Assembly: GCA_035719045.1 (NCBI GenBank)
Contig: DASTGO010000545.1
Location: forward strand, 1-31,026
DNA from: DASTGO01 sp035719045
Lineage (GTDB): Bacteria; Actinomycetota; Actinomycetes; Actinomycetales; Kineosporiaceae
Reading direction: 5' to 3'
DNA: 31,026 nucleotides
Position numbers and translations under genes: made by a program. Below, piece after piece: positions 1 to 7,737 of this stretch (position 1 is the stretch's first letter; each line of letters opens with the position of its first letter). The notes under the pieces were generated by a model. It did not search any database, was not told the origin of the DNA, and saw nothing but the letters and a program-made list of their open reading frames with translations.

Positions 1-1282
1 CGACCCGGGGGCCGAGGCCGGAACCCGTTCCTGCCGCCGCCCGCCGCCGTGGCCGCACCACCTGCCGGGCGGCGGCCCCCACGGTCGCGGCACCGGTCGC
101 GGCCGCGACCAGGATGGCTGCCTCGTTGCCGGGGGGAAGCCCGAGGGCCTGCGCCGTGCGCTCGATCGCGCCTCTGTGCTCGTCGTCACCGTGCTTGCGC
201 CGGGGCGGCTGGGCGGGCTTGCCCGGCTTCGCGCCGCCGGTCGCCGGTGCGGAGGGCGCGGTGGTGGGGGTCGCCGGTGTGGAGGGCGCGGTGGTGGGGG
301 TCGGCGACGTGGTGGTGGTCGGTGTGCTCGCGTGCCCACCCGCGGGGAAGGTCAGGTCCCAGAACTTGTTCTCCGAGCAGCCGATGCAGCGGGCCCCGAC
401 GCCGATCGGCCACTGGGTGCGCCCGTTCCACTGCTGCGTCGGGCAGTTGTGGAACGTCCACGGGCCCTTGCAGCCCAGCTTGTAGAGGCACCAGCCGGCC
501 CGGTGCCCCTCGTCGCCGTACCTGAGCGCGAAGTGCCCGGCCTCGTAGTGACCCCGGCGCGGGCAGTTGTCGTGGATCTTCTGCCCGTAGGCGAACAGCG
601 GACGGCCCTTGGCGTCGGTGGCGGGGAGTTCCTTGAAGGTCAGGTAGTGCACGATCGTCGCGGTGATGTTGTCGACGTTCACCGGGCAGCCGGGCAGGTT
701 GATGATCGGCACGCCCTTGACCACGTCGGACACGCCCACTGCGCCGGTGGGGTTGGGTGCGGCCGCCGGCAGGCCACCGTGCGCGGAGCAGGTCCCCACG
801 CAGATGACGGCTGCGGCGCCCTTGGCGGCGTCCTTGAGTTGCTGGGCCGCGGTGCGCCCGCCGACCACGCAGTAGACGCCGTCGTCGGCCAGCGGCACCG
901 ACCCCTCGACGACCAGGATGTGCCCGCCCGCCCTGATCGCGTCGGTGAGTGACTTCTCCGCCCTGCTGCCGGCCGGAGCCATCAGGGTCTCGTGGTAGTC
1001 GAGGGACACCAGGTCGAGGATGATCTCGCCCACGCCGGGGCTGCGGGAGCGCAGGAACGACTCGGTGTCGCCGGTGCAGTTCTGGAACTCCAGCCACAGC
1101 ACGGTGGGCTTCTTCGACGTGGTCACGGCGCGGACGAGTTGCGGCGCCAGGGCCGGGGGCAGCGCCAGGGCCGCCGTGACCCCCGCCGCCCAGCCGAGCA
1201 ACCGGCGGCGGTTGATCCCCGCTCGGTGCAGCTCCCGGCCCAGGTTCTCCTGGTCGTCGGGTGCCTCGGTCCTCGTCGTCAT
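1..1282 (-). CDS. [NiFe]-hydrogenase small subunit, Tat-exported, C-terminus cut by window edge
   Basis: Electron-transfer subunit of a membrane-bound uptake [NiFe]-hydrogenase; about 427 codons are visible and the frame is still open at base 1. The ATG at 1282 follows a GGGAGGA ribosome site. Residues 24-46 form a Tat signal (NRRRLLGW plus a hydrophobic stretch). Proximal-cluster positions are C69, D72, C165 and C199; the usual second Cys of the CxGC motif is Asp (CTGDTES). Distal-cluster ligands H237, C240, C265 and C271, and medial 3Fe-type ligands C280, C299 and C302 with P292, are all present. After the hydrogenase core comes a Thr/Pro/Ala linker encoded by a tandem DNA repeat, a basic stretch and a weakly hydrophobic segment (EAAILVAAATGAATVGAAA) that may be the membrane anchor. 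The catalytic large subunit would lie outside the window. The family is certain; the subgroup is not. Confidence 0.93.
   Translation of the reverse strand, partial: MTTRTEAPDDQENLGRELHRAGINRRRLLGWAAGVTAALALPPALAPQLVRAVTTSKKPTVLWLEFQNCTGDTESFLRSRSPGVGEIILDLVSLDYHETLMAPAGSRAEKSLTDAIRAGGHILVVEGSVPLADDGVYCVVGGRTAAQQLKDAAKGAAAVICVGTCSAHGGLPAAAPNPTGAVGVSDVVKGVPIINLPGCPVNVDNITATIVHYLTFKELPATDAKGRPLFAYGQKIHDNCPRRGHYEAGHFALRYGDEGHRAGWCLYKLGCKGPWTFHNCPTQQWNGRTQWPIGVGARCIGCSENKFWDLTFPAGGHASTPTTTTSPTPTTAPSTPATPTTAPSAPATGGAKPGKPAQPPRRKHGDDEHRGAIERTAQALGLPPGNEAAILVAAATGAATVGAAARQVVRPRRRAAAGTGSGLGPRV
241..300. repeat. Two 30-bp tandem repeats in the hydrogenase linker
   Basis: Units 241-270 and 271-300 differ at one base (c/t at position 10). 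They encode, on the minus strand, the repeated Pro/Thr/Ala linker (TPTTAPS-type units) between the hydrogenase core and the putative C-terminal anchor. The unit length is a multiple of three, so copy changes keep the frame. Confidence 0.9.
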
Positions 1283-1336
1283 CGCCAGTTCCTCCCAGCC
1301 GAGGGGCTCGCCGGGCAGCACGAACGGCGTCCGGTT

Positions 1337-1352
1337 CGGCAAGCGCTTTCCG
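1337..1352. promoter_or_regulatory. LacI-type inverted repeat upstream of the hydrogenase gene
   Basis: CGGCAAGCGCTTTCCG is a 16-bp inverted repeat with one mismatched pair and an AAGCGCTT core, 55 bp upstream of the hydrogenase ATG. The core is typical of LacI-family operators and shares GCAAGCG(C/T)TT with a site next to the lacI-type gene of this window (27859-27872). Operator function is inferred. Confidence 0.4.
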
Positions 1353-1544
1353 AGCCTCTGACCGGTTCTGTGAAGACTGGCTCAGCAGATCACTAACGCA
1401 AGATCAAGTGGGGCATCTCACGATACGGACAGCAGTCGGTCGGTGATCCGTCGCAACGACGAGGACCGTGACCGGCCCCGAACCCTCCGCGCCGTGGCCG
1501 GTCGACCCGACCGGCGGCCGCCGGGGGGGCGGTGGCCGGCGACC

Positions 1545-1550
1545 TATCCT
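1545..1550 (+). promoter_or_regulatory. -10 element TATCCT of a leaderless Fur-family gene
   Basis: TATCCT is followed by 6 nt and then GTG at 1557, placing the expected transcription start at or next to the start codon. No ribosome site precedes the GTG. This supports 1557 over the in-frame upstream GTG at 1443. Confidence 0.55.
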
Positions 1551-1556
1551 GACCGG

Positions 1557-2054
1557 GTGGCGGTGGGTGAGGCAGGGGCGCGGACGCCGGGTGTCCCGGG
1601 GTTCGACGATCTGGACGACGCCCTGCGGGCCAGGGGCCTGCGGGCCACCCTGCAGCGCCGCCTCGTGCACGGGGCGGTGGTGGAACTCGGGCACGGCACG
1701 CCCGAGCAGGTCTGCGAGCGGGTGCGGGCGATCGCCCCGTCGCTGAGCCCATCCACGGTCTACCGGACGCTGGAGCTCCTGGAGGAGCTCGGCGTCGTCT
1801 CGCACACCCATCTCGGGCACGGCGCCCCGACGTATCACGCCGCCGAGCACGCTGATCATTTCCATCTGGTCTGCCGCCGCTGCGGGGCGATCCAGGAGGC
1901 CTCCGCGACCGCCGCCGCGGAACTGGCCGCCGAGCTGCGCGGACGCTACGGCTTCACCGCCGACCTGACCCACCTGGCCGTGGACGGGGTGTGCCGGGGC
2001 TGTGCCGGACGCCCGGACCCGGCCCGGGAAGCCTCCGGCCCTCTCGAGCGCTGA
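1557..2054 (+). CDS. Fur-family metal/peroxide-responsive repressor
   Basis: 165-aa Fur/Zur/PerR-type transcription factor. The N-terminal winged helix includes the recognition region SPSTVYRTLELLEELGVV. The dimerisation half has the metal-binding stretch HADHFHLVCRRCG and a second CxxC (VCRGCAG) near the C-terminus, which fits a structural zinc site. The metal (Fe, Zn, Mn) or peroxide specificity cannot be decided from the sequence. The start is set at GTG 1557 because of the -10 box six bases upstream and because residues before it are low-complexity Arg/Pro. The gene ends 7 bp before the YgfZ-like gene, so the two are probably cotranscribed. That pairing would suit a role in Fe-S or iron homeostasis, but this is inference. 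Confidence 0.9.
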   Translation: MAVGEAGARTPGVPGFDDLDDALRARGLRATLQRRLVHGAVVELGHGTPEQVCERVRAIAPSLSPSTVYRTLELLEELGVVSHTHLGHGAPTYHAAEHADHFHLVCRRCGAIQEASATAAAELAAELRGRYGFTADLTHLAVDGVCRGCAGRPDPAREASGPLER

Positions 2055-2061
2055 GCACGGG

Positions 2062-3126
2062 GTGAACGTGACGCCTGGCGCACCAGCCCTGCCCGCCCCG
2101 CCGCCGAGCCCCCTGCTCGCCCGCCCCGGTGCCGTCCCGGGAGAAGGTGCCGACGCCCCGGTGGCCTGGCACTACGGCGACCCATCCCGGGAGCAGCGGC
2201 GCCTGGAGTCCGCGCAGGCCCTGGTCGACCTGTCCCACCGCGGAGTGTTGCGGATCGCCGGGCCGGACCGGCTGAGCTGGCTGCACTCGCTGACCACCCA
2301 GGCGCTGACCGGACTGCGTCCCGGAGTGTCCACGCAGACGCTGGTGCTCAGCCCGCACGGCCATATCGAGCACGACCTGCACCTGGTCGACGACGGCGAG
2401 GCGGCCTGGGTGACCGTCGAGCCGGGAACCGTCGCGGAACTGGCCGGCTGGCTCGACCGGATGCGGTTCATGCTCCGCGTCGAGGTCGCCGACGTGACCG
2501 GGGACTGGGCGGTGGTGGGCAGTACCGGAGCCTGGACACCCGACGCCGGTGGACCCGTCACCCCGCCGGCCTGGACCGATCCGTGGCCCGCCCTCGGCCC
2601 TGCCACCGCGTCCTACGCCGCCGTCGCGGAGGACGAGCATCCGGGGGCCGGGCGGACCTGGCGGGAGGTGCTGGTCCCGCGGGACGGGCTGGTCGCGGCC
2701 CTGACCGGGCAGGACCTGGCCGGCACCTGGGCGGCCGAGGCGCTGCGGGTGGCCGCCTGGCGCCCCCGGCTCGGTTTCGAGACCGACCACCGGACCATCC
2801 CGCATGAGCTGGACTGGCTGCGCACGGCGGTCCACCTGCAGAAGGGCTGCTACCGCGGCCAGGAGACCGTGGCCCGGGTGCACAACCTCGGCCGGCCGCC
2901 GCGCCGGCTGGTCCTGCTGCACCTCGACGGCAGCGAGAACGTCCTGCCTGCCACCGGGGACCCCGTCCAGTTGGCCGGCCGGTCGGTCGGCCACGTGACC
3001 ACCCCGGTCCGCCACCACGAGCTGGGCCCGGTCGCCCTGGCCCTGGTCAAGCGGTCGGTGCCCGCCGACGCCGTGCTGGTGGTCGCCGGGGTGCCCGCCG
3101 CGCAGGAGCTCGTGGTCGCCCCCTGA
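2062..3126 (+). CDS. ygfZ: YgfZ/GcvT-like folate-binding protein (Fe-S cluster maintenance)
   Basis: 354-aa member of the aminomethyltransferase-like YgfZ family, tetrahydrofolate-dependent factors that help build or repair certain Fe-S proteins. The family signature KGCYRGQE is present (LQKGCYRGQETVARVHNLG) and is followed by the C-terminal barrel domain. The N-terminal part (SHRGVLRIAGPDRLSWLHSL) matches the GcvT-fold start. Possible starts are GTG 2062 and GTG 2068, both just after the Fur-family stop; the first is given. Codons upstream of 2062 in this frame overlap the fur gene and are unlikely to be translated. It is probably the second gene of a fur-ygfZ transcription unit. Next to an Fe-S-rich hydrogenase its role in cluster upkeep is plausible but unproven. 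Confidence 0.88.
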   Translation: MNVTPGAPALPAPPPSPLLARPGAVPGEGADAPVAWHYGDPSREQRRLESAQALVDLSHRGVLRIAGPDRLSWLHSLTTQALTGLRPGVSTQTLVLSPHGHIEHDLHLVDDGEAAWVTVEPGTVAELAGWLDRMRFMLRVEVADVTGDWAVVGSTGAWTPDAGGPVTPPAWTDPWPALGPATASYAAVAEDEHPGAGRTWREVLVPRDGLVAALTGQDLAGTWAAEALRVAAWRPRLGFETDHRTIPHELDWLRTAVHLQKGCYRGQETVARVHNLGRPPRRLVLLHLDGSENVLPATGDPVQLAGRSVGHVTTPVRHHELGPVALALVKRSVPADAVLVVAGVPAAQELVVAP

Positions 3127-3280
3127 CCCCACGGGGTGCCGACCCCACGCCGACGTGACCCCACGCCGCCGTGCCGCGGAAGACCCACCGCAGCGGACCG
3201 CACCGGAAGATCGCCGGTCAGGGCGATATGTGGCTGAAGAATCTTTCGTGCTCTGGGGATCCTGTGTCACGATATTCGGC

Positions 3281-4102
3281 GTGAGTCATACCCTGATCAC
3301 TGTCGCCTCCACCGGGGCCGAGGCGTCCAAGGCGGACTGGCCGCAGCTGCCGACCACGCTGGAGGAGCTGGTGGTCGAGGCCAGGGTGAGCGAGGCCGCC
3401 GGTGCCTCGCTGATCCACGTGCACATCCGCGATGAGCAGGCGCGGCCGACCCTGGACCTCGGCCGGCTCAAGGAGACCGTCGCCGCCCTGCGTGCCGAGA
3501 CCGGGCTGATCGTCCAGCTGTCCACCGGTGGTTCGGTGCGCGACCCGTTCGACGCCCGGCTGGCCGTCCTCGACGCGGCCCCGGACTCCTGCTCGCTGAC
3601 CTGCGGCACGGTGAACTTCGGCGACGAGATCTTCGCCAACCCGTGGCCGTTCATGGTCGAGCTGTTCGAGAAGGCCCGTGACTGCGGCGTCGTGCCGGAG
3701 TTCGAGCTGTTCGACCTCGGCCAGGTGGCCGCCCTCGGCCGGCTGCTGGACACCTGCGGGCTGCCCTTCGGCGGCAAGGTGCACTGCGACTTCGTGCTCG
3801 GCGTGCCCGGGGGGATGCCGGCCACCACCACCGCCCTGGCCGCCGGGGTCGCCGCACTGCCGCCGCAGGTGACCTCCTGGTCGGCCACCGGGATCGGGCG
3901 CGGGCACCTGCCGGTGATGGCGGCCGCCCTGTCCCTGGGCGGGCATCTGCGCGTGGGCATGGAGGACACCCTCTTCCTCGCCAAGGGGCAGCCCGTGCAC
4001 TCGAACGCGCAACTGGTCTCCCGTGCCGCCGAGCTGGCCACCCTGCTGCAGCGCCCGCCGCTGGACCCCGCCGGTGCCCGGGAGCTGCTCGGGATCCGCT
4101 GA
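3281..4102 (+). CDS. Beta-keto acid cleavage enzyme (BKACE, DUF849 family)
   Basis: 273-aa TIM-barrel enzyme of the BKACE family, which condenses a beta-keto acid with acetyl-CoA to give acetoacetate and a new acyl-CoA; the founding member is Kce of lysine fermentation. The key residues sit at or within two positions of their Kce numbers: E14, the zinc ligands H46 and H48 (HVHIRD), S81, T110, catalytic E142 (PEFELFD), E228 and D229 (VGMED). This register supports the GTG at 3281; a longer frame to 3155 adds 42 residues unlike the family. The natural keto acid cannot be told. A hairpin terminator follows at 4114-4145. The 150 bp upstream are relatively AT-rich and hold GATATT just before the start as a possible -10. 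Confidence 0.92.
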   Translation: MSHTLITVASTGAEASKADWPQLPTTLEELVVEARVSEAAGASLIHVHIRDEQARPTLDLGRLKETVAALRAETGLIVQLSTGGSVRDPFDARLAVLDAAPDSCSLTCGTVNFGDEIFANPWPFMVELFEKARDCGVVPEFELFDLGQVAALGRLLDTCGLPFGGKVHCDFVLGVPGGMPATTTALAAGVAALPPQVTSWSATGIGRGHLPVMAAALSLGGHLRVGMEDTLFLAKGQPVHSNAQLVSRAAELATLLQRPPLDPAGARELLGIR

Positions 4103-4113
4103 GCCGCCCACCT

Positions 4114-4145
4114 GCCCGCCCGCCGGCCCACCGCTGCGGGCGGGC
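4114..4145 (+). terminator. GC-rich hairpin after the BKACE gene
   Basis: GCCCGCCCGC (4114-4123) pairs perfectly with GCGGGCGGGC (4136-4145) across a 12-nt loop, 11 nt after the stop codon. There is no T tract, as is common for actinobacterial terminators. Confidence 0.6.
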
Positions 4146-4277
4146 GCACGGCGCTCAAGGCCGGGTTGGGGACGGCCGATGACTGCGGCGAACCGGTGGG
4201 CCGGGCCGCCCGCTCTGCCGGGCCGGTGCCGTCCCGGGCCGCCGCTGTGGCCGCCCCGCTGATCCAGGAGCGCGCTT

Positions 4278-5432
4278 GTGACCCTTCCGGCCACGTCCCA
4301 CGGGACCCTCGCCCGGGGGTACGCGACGGGGGAAGCCGCGCAGGCCGTCCGTGACCTGCTCCGGCAGCTCGATCGGCAGCTGGCCGGCCGAAGGGCCGAG
4401 GTGGTGCTGTACTTCGCCTCCGCCGTCCACGATCCCGCCGCGCTCGCCGGGCCGATCGCGGCGCACTTCCCCGACGCCTGTGTGCTGGGCTGCTCCAGTG
4501 CCGGGGAGTTCACCGACTCGGTGACCGCCACCGGAGGGGTGAGCGCGGTGGTGCTGCCGGAGGGCATCGTGGTCCGGGCCGTGGCCGCGCTCGGCGACCT
4601 GTCCGAGGATGCCGCCGGGGGGACCGACGCCACCGTCGCCGAGATCGAGGCCGCGCTGGGCCGGCCGCTGCGGGAGCTGGACCAGAGCCGGTACCTGGGC
4701 CTGGTCCTCATGGACGGCGTGCACGGCGTGGAACAACTGGCCAGCGAGCGCCTGATCGCGGCCGCGCCAGGGCTGGACGTCGTCGGTGGCAGTGCGGGGG
4801 ACGACCTGAGGTTCGACCGGACCTGGGTCGCCGTCGGCGACCGGATCAGCGAGTTCGGCCTGGCCCTGGTGATCTGCGAGGTCGCCGTCCCGTTCCGGGT
4901 GCTGCGGACCTGCTCGTACCACCCCTCCGGGCGGACCCTGCAGATCACCCGGACCGACGCCGACGGCGGGACCGTCCTGGAACTGGACGGCCGCCCCGCC
5001 GTGGACGCCTACGCCGACGCCGTCGGGGTGGCCCCCGCGGACCTGAACTCGCAGGTGTGGAGCCGGCATCCGCTGGGCATGGTCGTGGACGGGAACCGCT
5101 GGATCAGCGGTCCGGTGGCGATCGCCCCCGGAGGGGGGCTGGTCTTCCGGAACCGGTTGCCCGCCGGGGCCGAGGCCGACGTGATGGATCCCGGTGACCT
5201 GGTCGCCGACACCGCCTCCGCGATCGAGCGCGCCCGGGCGGCGCTGGGCGGGCAGGTCAGCGGGGCCGTGGCCTTCAACTGCATCCTGCGCCGGCTGGAG
5301 ATGGATGCCCGGCATGCCGAGGCGGACTTCGTGCTGGCCCTCGGCGGGGTGCCCACCGCGGGTTTCCACGCCTACGGCGAGACCTGGCTCGGGCACGTCA
5401 ACCAGACGCTGACCGCCGTCGTCTTCGGCTGA
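4278..5432 (+). CDS. FIST-domain sensory protein
   Basis: 384-aa protein with FIST N and C domains, a predicted small-ligand (possibly amino acid) sensing module found in bacterial and eukaryotic signalling proteins. The N-terminal domain carries the GCSSAGEF motif in the context ACVLGCSSAGEFTDSVT, and the C-terminal domain covers roughly residues 210-380 (DLNSQVWSRHPLGMVVDG to the end). There is no membrane segment and no fused kinase or methyl-accepting domain, so it is a stand-alone cytoplasmic FIST protein. GTG 4278 follows a CAGGAG ribosome site by 7 nt. It lies alone between a terminator and the XRE regulator. Its partner is unknown. Confidence 0.87.
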   Translation: MTLPATSHGTLARGYATGEAAQAVRDLLRQLDRQLAGRRAEVVLYFASAVHDPAALAGPIAAHFPDACVLGCSSAGEFTDSVTATGGVSAVVLPEGIVVRAVAALGDLSEDAAGGTDATVAEIEAALGRPLRELDQSRYLGLVLMDGVHGVEQLASERLIAAAPGLDVVGGSAGDDLRFDRTWVAVGDRISEFGLALVICEVAVPFRVLRTCSYHPSGRTLQITRTDADGGTVLELDGRPAVDAYADAVGVAPADLNSQVWSRHPLGMVVDGNRWISGPVAIAPGGGLVFRNRLPAGAEADVMDPGDLVADTASAIERARAALGGQVSGAVAFNCILRRLEMDARHAEADFVLALGGVPTAGFHAYGETWLGHVNQTLTAVVFG

Positions 5433-5502
5433 ACCGCCGTCCGCCGGTGAACGGTGGCCCGGTGTCCGGAAAGGGGCGGTGCGCTTGCCCGGGCATCCGA
5501 TC

Positions 5503-5560
5503 TGCTTGCTCGAGTTGCACATGCTTGCTTGAGCTAGCAGACTGGGCTTCGTGGCAAGCA
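5503..5560. promoter_or_regulatory. TGCTTGC repeat cluster at the XRE promoter
   Basis: TGCTTGC occurs at 5503-5509 and 5522-5528 as part of a longer direct repeat, TGCTTGCTyGAG, with 19-bp spacing. The inverse GCAAGCA lies at 5554-5560, overlapping the start of the XRE gene. The second copy is also part of TGCTTGAGCTAGCA with TGCT/AGCA arms. The position suggests autoregulation by the XRE protein, which is inference. Confidence 0.5.
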
Positions 5561-6261
5561 TCTCCGACCGGGTGGGCGACCTCGGCGGCTATCTCCGCGA
5601 GCAGCGCGAACACGCCCGCCTCTCCCTGCGTCAGTTGGCCCAGCTGGCCGGGGTGAGCAATCCGTACCTCAGCCAGGTGGAGCGAGGCCTGCGCAAGCCG
5701 TCGGCCGAGGTGCTCCAGCAGATCGCCCGGGGCCTGCGGATCTCCGCGGAGGCCCTGTACGTGCGGGCGGGCATCCTGGAATCCGAGCAGCAGCGGCCGG
5801 ACGTCGAGGCGGCCGTCCACGCCGACCCTGACCTGACCGACCGGCAGAAGCGCGTCCTGCTGGACATCTACCACGCCTTCCGGGCCGAGAACGCCCGTGA
5901 GACCGCCGACACCGAAACACCGGTGCCGGCCCCGCGCCGGCGGGCGGCCAAGCGGGCGGCCAAGGAGGCGACGGCCGGATCCGGCGAGCCACGGCGGAGC
6001 CGGCGGAAGGCCGAGGTCGCGGGCGAGGAGGGGCCGCCCGTGCAGGAAAGCTCCGCACCGGAAGGCACTGCACCGGAGAGTTCCACACCGGAAAGCACCG
6101 CCGGGGCAACCGGTTCCGCCGACCCGACCGGTGCGCCCCGCAAGCCGTCCCGGCGCGCGGCCGTCACCCGCAAGACCGCGTCGGGTTCGGTCCCCCATCG
6201 CCGCCCCCGCCGGAGCACCGGTGAAGCCACCGGCGAGACCGCACAGCCGGCCGACGACTGA
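5551..6261 (+). CDS. XRE-family HTH regulator with disordered basic tail
   Basis: 236 aa. Residues about 11-65 are a canonical HTH_3/XRE domain (LREQREHARLSLRQLAQLAGVSNPYLSQVERG), followed by a helical segment to about residue 112 (DPDLTDRQKRVLLDIYHAFR). The remaining 120 residues are Arg/Lys/Pro/Ser-rich and probably disordered. The order XRE, HbhA-like, DUF2516 matches mycobacterial Rv0474-Rv0475-Rv0476, so this is probably the Rv0474 orthologue. GTG 5551 is chosen because it begins the conserved N-terminus. A cluster of TGCTTGC repeats surrounds its promoter and start. Target genes are unknown; control of itself and the HbhA-like gene is the simplest guess. Confidence 0.87.
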   Translation: MASISDRVGDLGGYLREQREHARLSLRQLAQLAGVSNPYLSQVERGLRKPSAEVLQQIARGLRISAEALYVRAGILESEQQRPDVEAAVHADPDLTDRQKRVLLDIYHAFRAENARETADTETPVPAPRRRAAKRAAKEATAGSGEPRRSRRKAEVAGEEGPPVQESSAPEGTAPESSTPESTAGATGSADPTGAPRKPSRRAAVTRKTASGSVPHRRPRRSTGEATGETAQPADD

Positions 6262-6338
6262 GCACCCCATGACCACGCAGCAGCCGACCCACGATTGACC
6301 ACGCCGCATCCTGCGCCGTGGCGAGGAGGACAGTTCCC

Positions 6339-7055
6339 ATGAGCACCGTCCAGGACATCCGCAAGACCGTCAGCGAGTCCATGCCCGTGCTGGCGCTGGT
6401 CGGGGCGACCGATGCGGCCGTCCGTCAGGCCCGGCACCTGATCGCCAACGCCGCCACCGTGCAGGCCGAGGTGGAGGCCCGGGTCACCAGGCTCCAGGAG
6501 GGTGTCGAGAAGGCCGTCAAGGACTTCGACGCCAAGCAGTTGCAGGCGAAGGTCGCCGAGAAGCTGGACCCGAAGGCTCTGCAGGCAGCCGCGCAGCAGG
6601 TTCCGGCGCTGGCCGTGGCCCGGGCGCTGGAGGTCGCCGGGCGCGCCGAGGCGGGCTATGAGGAACTGGCCGCCCGCGGCAAGGAGGTCGTCGACCGGGT
6701 TCGCGGTCAGAAGGCCACCCAGGACCTGATCAAGCAGGGCAAGGTCACGATCAGCCGGACCAAGGCCGCCGTGACCACCGCCCGCAAGGCCGTCGACGAG
6801 ACCGCCAACGCCGCGCTCGGCGTGGTACTGGTCGGTCGGCAGGAGGCGGCCGAGACCGTCGCCACCGTGGAGGGGGCCGTCGAGTCCGCCGCCACCGTGA
6901 CCGAGGCCGTGGCCCACGAGGCCGCCGGCACCGCCCGCAAGTCCGCCGCGACCACCAAGTCCGCCGCCAAGCGTGCCGCCACCGGCGCCCGCAAGACGGC
7001 CTCCGCCGCCGCCAAGGCCGCCGAGGCCGCCGCGGACGAACTCGGCCAGGACTGA
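6339..7055 (+). CDS. hbhA: HbhA-like coiled-coil protein with Lys/Ala-rich C-terminus
   Basis: 238 aa. The sequence is mostly helical and Ala-rich. Residues 1-150 resemble the coiled-coil N-terminus of mycobacterial heparin-binding haemagglutinin. The C-terminus has repeated Lys/Ala units (ARKSAATTKSAAKRAATGARKT, here in two overlapping parts) like the HbhA heparin-binding tail. There is no signal peptide, as in HbhA itself. ATG 6339 follows GAGGAGGA by 8 nt; an in-frame GTG at 6318 lies before that site and is not used. The XRE and DUF2516 neighbours support orthology with Rv0475. In a non-pathogen the role may be surface adhesion, membrane-domain or lipid-inclusion binding rather than host attachment. 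Low-complexity helices make the similarity less specific than the gene order. Confidence 0.72.
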   Translation: MSTVQDIRKTVSESMPVLALVGATDAAVRQARHLIANAATVQAEVEARVTRLQEGVEKAVKDFDAKQLQAKVAEKLDPKALQAAAQQVPALAVARALEVAGRAEAGYEELAARGKEVVDRVRGQKATQDLIKQGKVTISRTKAAVTTARKAVDETANAALGVVLVGRQEAAETVATVEGAVESAATVTEAVAHEAAGTARKSAATTKSAAKRAATGARKTASAAAKAAEAAADELGQD

Positions 7056-7389
7056 CCCTGCCCGGCCCGTCGGTCCCACCGAACGGCCTGCCCGTCCGGC
7101 GGGGAACCGACCGGTGACCTGGGAGCCAGGACGGCCCGGTGCCCGCCCCGCGAGGGGTCCGGCACCGGGCCCTCCGGCATGTCCGGGCCTGCCTGGCGAC
7201 CGGGGCACCTGGGTCGAGGGGCTGCCCTGGGTCGGGCGGTCGGTGGTCCCGGGTGGGAGGGGTGTCCTGGCGGAAGCGGCGTCCCGGGCGGAAGGGTGCC
7301 GTGGGCCGATCGGGTGCCGCCGGCGCGACGTCCCGGCGCGGCCACGGACAGATCGAGACGCTCGGGCGCCCGTTCCGTAGGCTGGGGCC
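7056..7389. other. 334-bp gap between the HbhA-like gene and DUF2516
   Basis: No gene was found here. It is extremely GC-rich with scattered GTCCCGGG-like words (for example 7244-7290), and its only clear signal is the -10 box at 7378-7383. No ribosome site or stable terminator with a convincing loop was found. Confidence 0.5.
7378..7383 (+). promoter_or_regulatory. -10 element TAGGCT, leaderless DUF2516 gene
   Basis: TAGGCT, then 6 nt, then ATG 7390. There is no ribosome site, so translation is probably leaderless. Confidence 0.6.
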
Positions 7390-7737
7390 ATGTTCGCCAG
7401 CCTGCAGAACTGGGTCGTCCTTGCCCTGAGCGTGTTCGCCTTCGGGCTCGAGGTCTTCGCCCTGGTCGACTGCGTCACGCGCAAGGCAGGAGCATTCGCC
7501 GCAGCCGGCAAGCTCACCAAGCAGATCTGGCTGATCATCCTGGCCGTCGCGGCCGCCCTCGGGTTCATCGCCCTGCCCTCGCCGATCGGCACGTCGTTCG
7601 GAGCGCTCAGCCCGCTCGGCCTGCTTGCCGTCATCGCCGTGGTGGCCGCCGCGGTGTACCTGACGGACGTCCGGCCCGCGGTCCGGGGCTACACCGGGCG
7701 CGGCGGCGGGCGGTCCGGCCCCTACGGCCCCTGGTGA
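7390..7737 (+). CDS. DUF2516 small membrane protein
   Basis: 115 aa with three predicted membrane segments: about residues 6-28 (WVVLALSVFAFGLEVFALV), 46-64 (IWLIILAVAAALGFIALP) and 73-93 (LGLLAVIAVVAAAVYL). A short Gly/Arg/Pro tail follows. This is the family of Mycobacterium Rv0476, and it sits in the same order after the XRE and HbhA-like genes. The function of the family is not known. Its stop overlaps the next gene's GTG by 4 bp (GTGA), so the alpha/beta hydrolase is translationally coupled to it. Confidence 0.88.
   Translation: MFASLQNWVVLALSVFAFGLEVFALVDCVTRKAGAFAAAGKLTKQIWLIILAVAAALGFIALPSPIGTSFGALSPLGLLAVIAVVAAAVYLTDVRPAVRGYTGRGGGRSGPYGPW

Noticed and set aside
176..952. Long plus-strand frame antiparallel to the hydrogenase gene
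   Set aside because: Mirror frame of a clearly conserved gene; Gly/Arg-rich with no motif.
1424..1437. CGGACAGCAGTCGG between the hydrogenase and Fur-family genes as a DosR box
   Set aside because: Only about 8 of 14 core positions match and the distance to the hydrogenase start is large. Not enough to call.
6269..6298. Nine-residue frame (MTTQQPTHD) between the XRE and HbhA-like genes
   Set aside because: Too short, with no ribosome site; chance frame.
5868..7634. Very long minus-strand frame across the HbhA-like gene and DUF2516
   Set aside because: Low-complexity Gly/Leu translation opposite real genes, caused by high GC at third positions.
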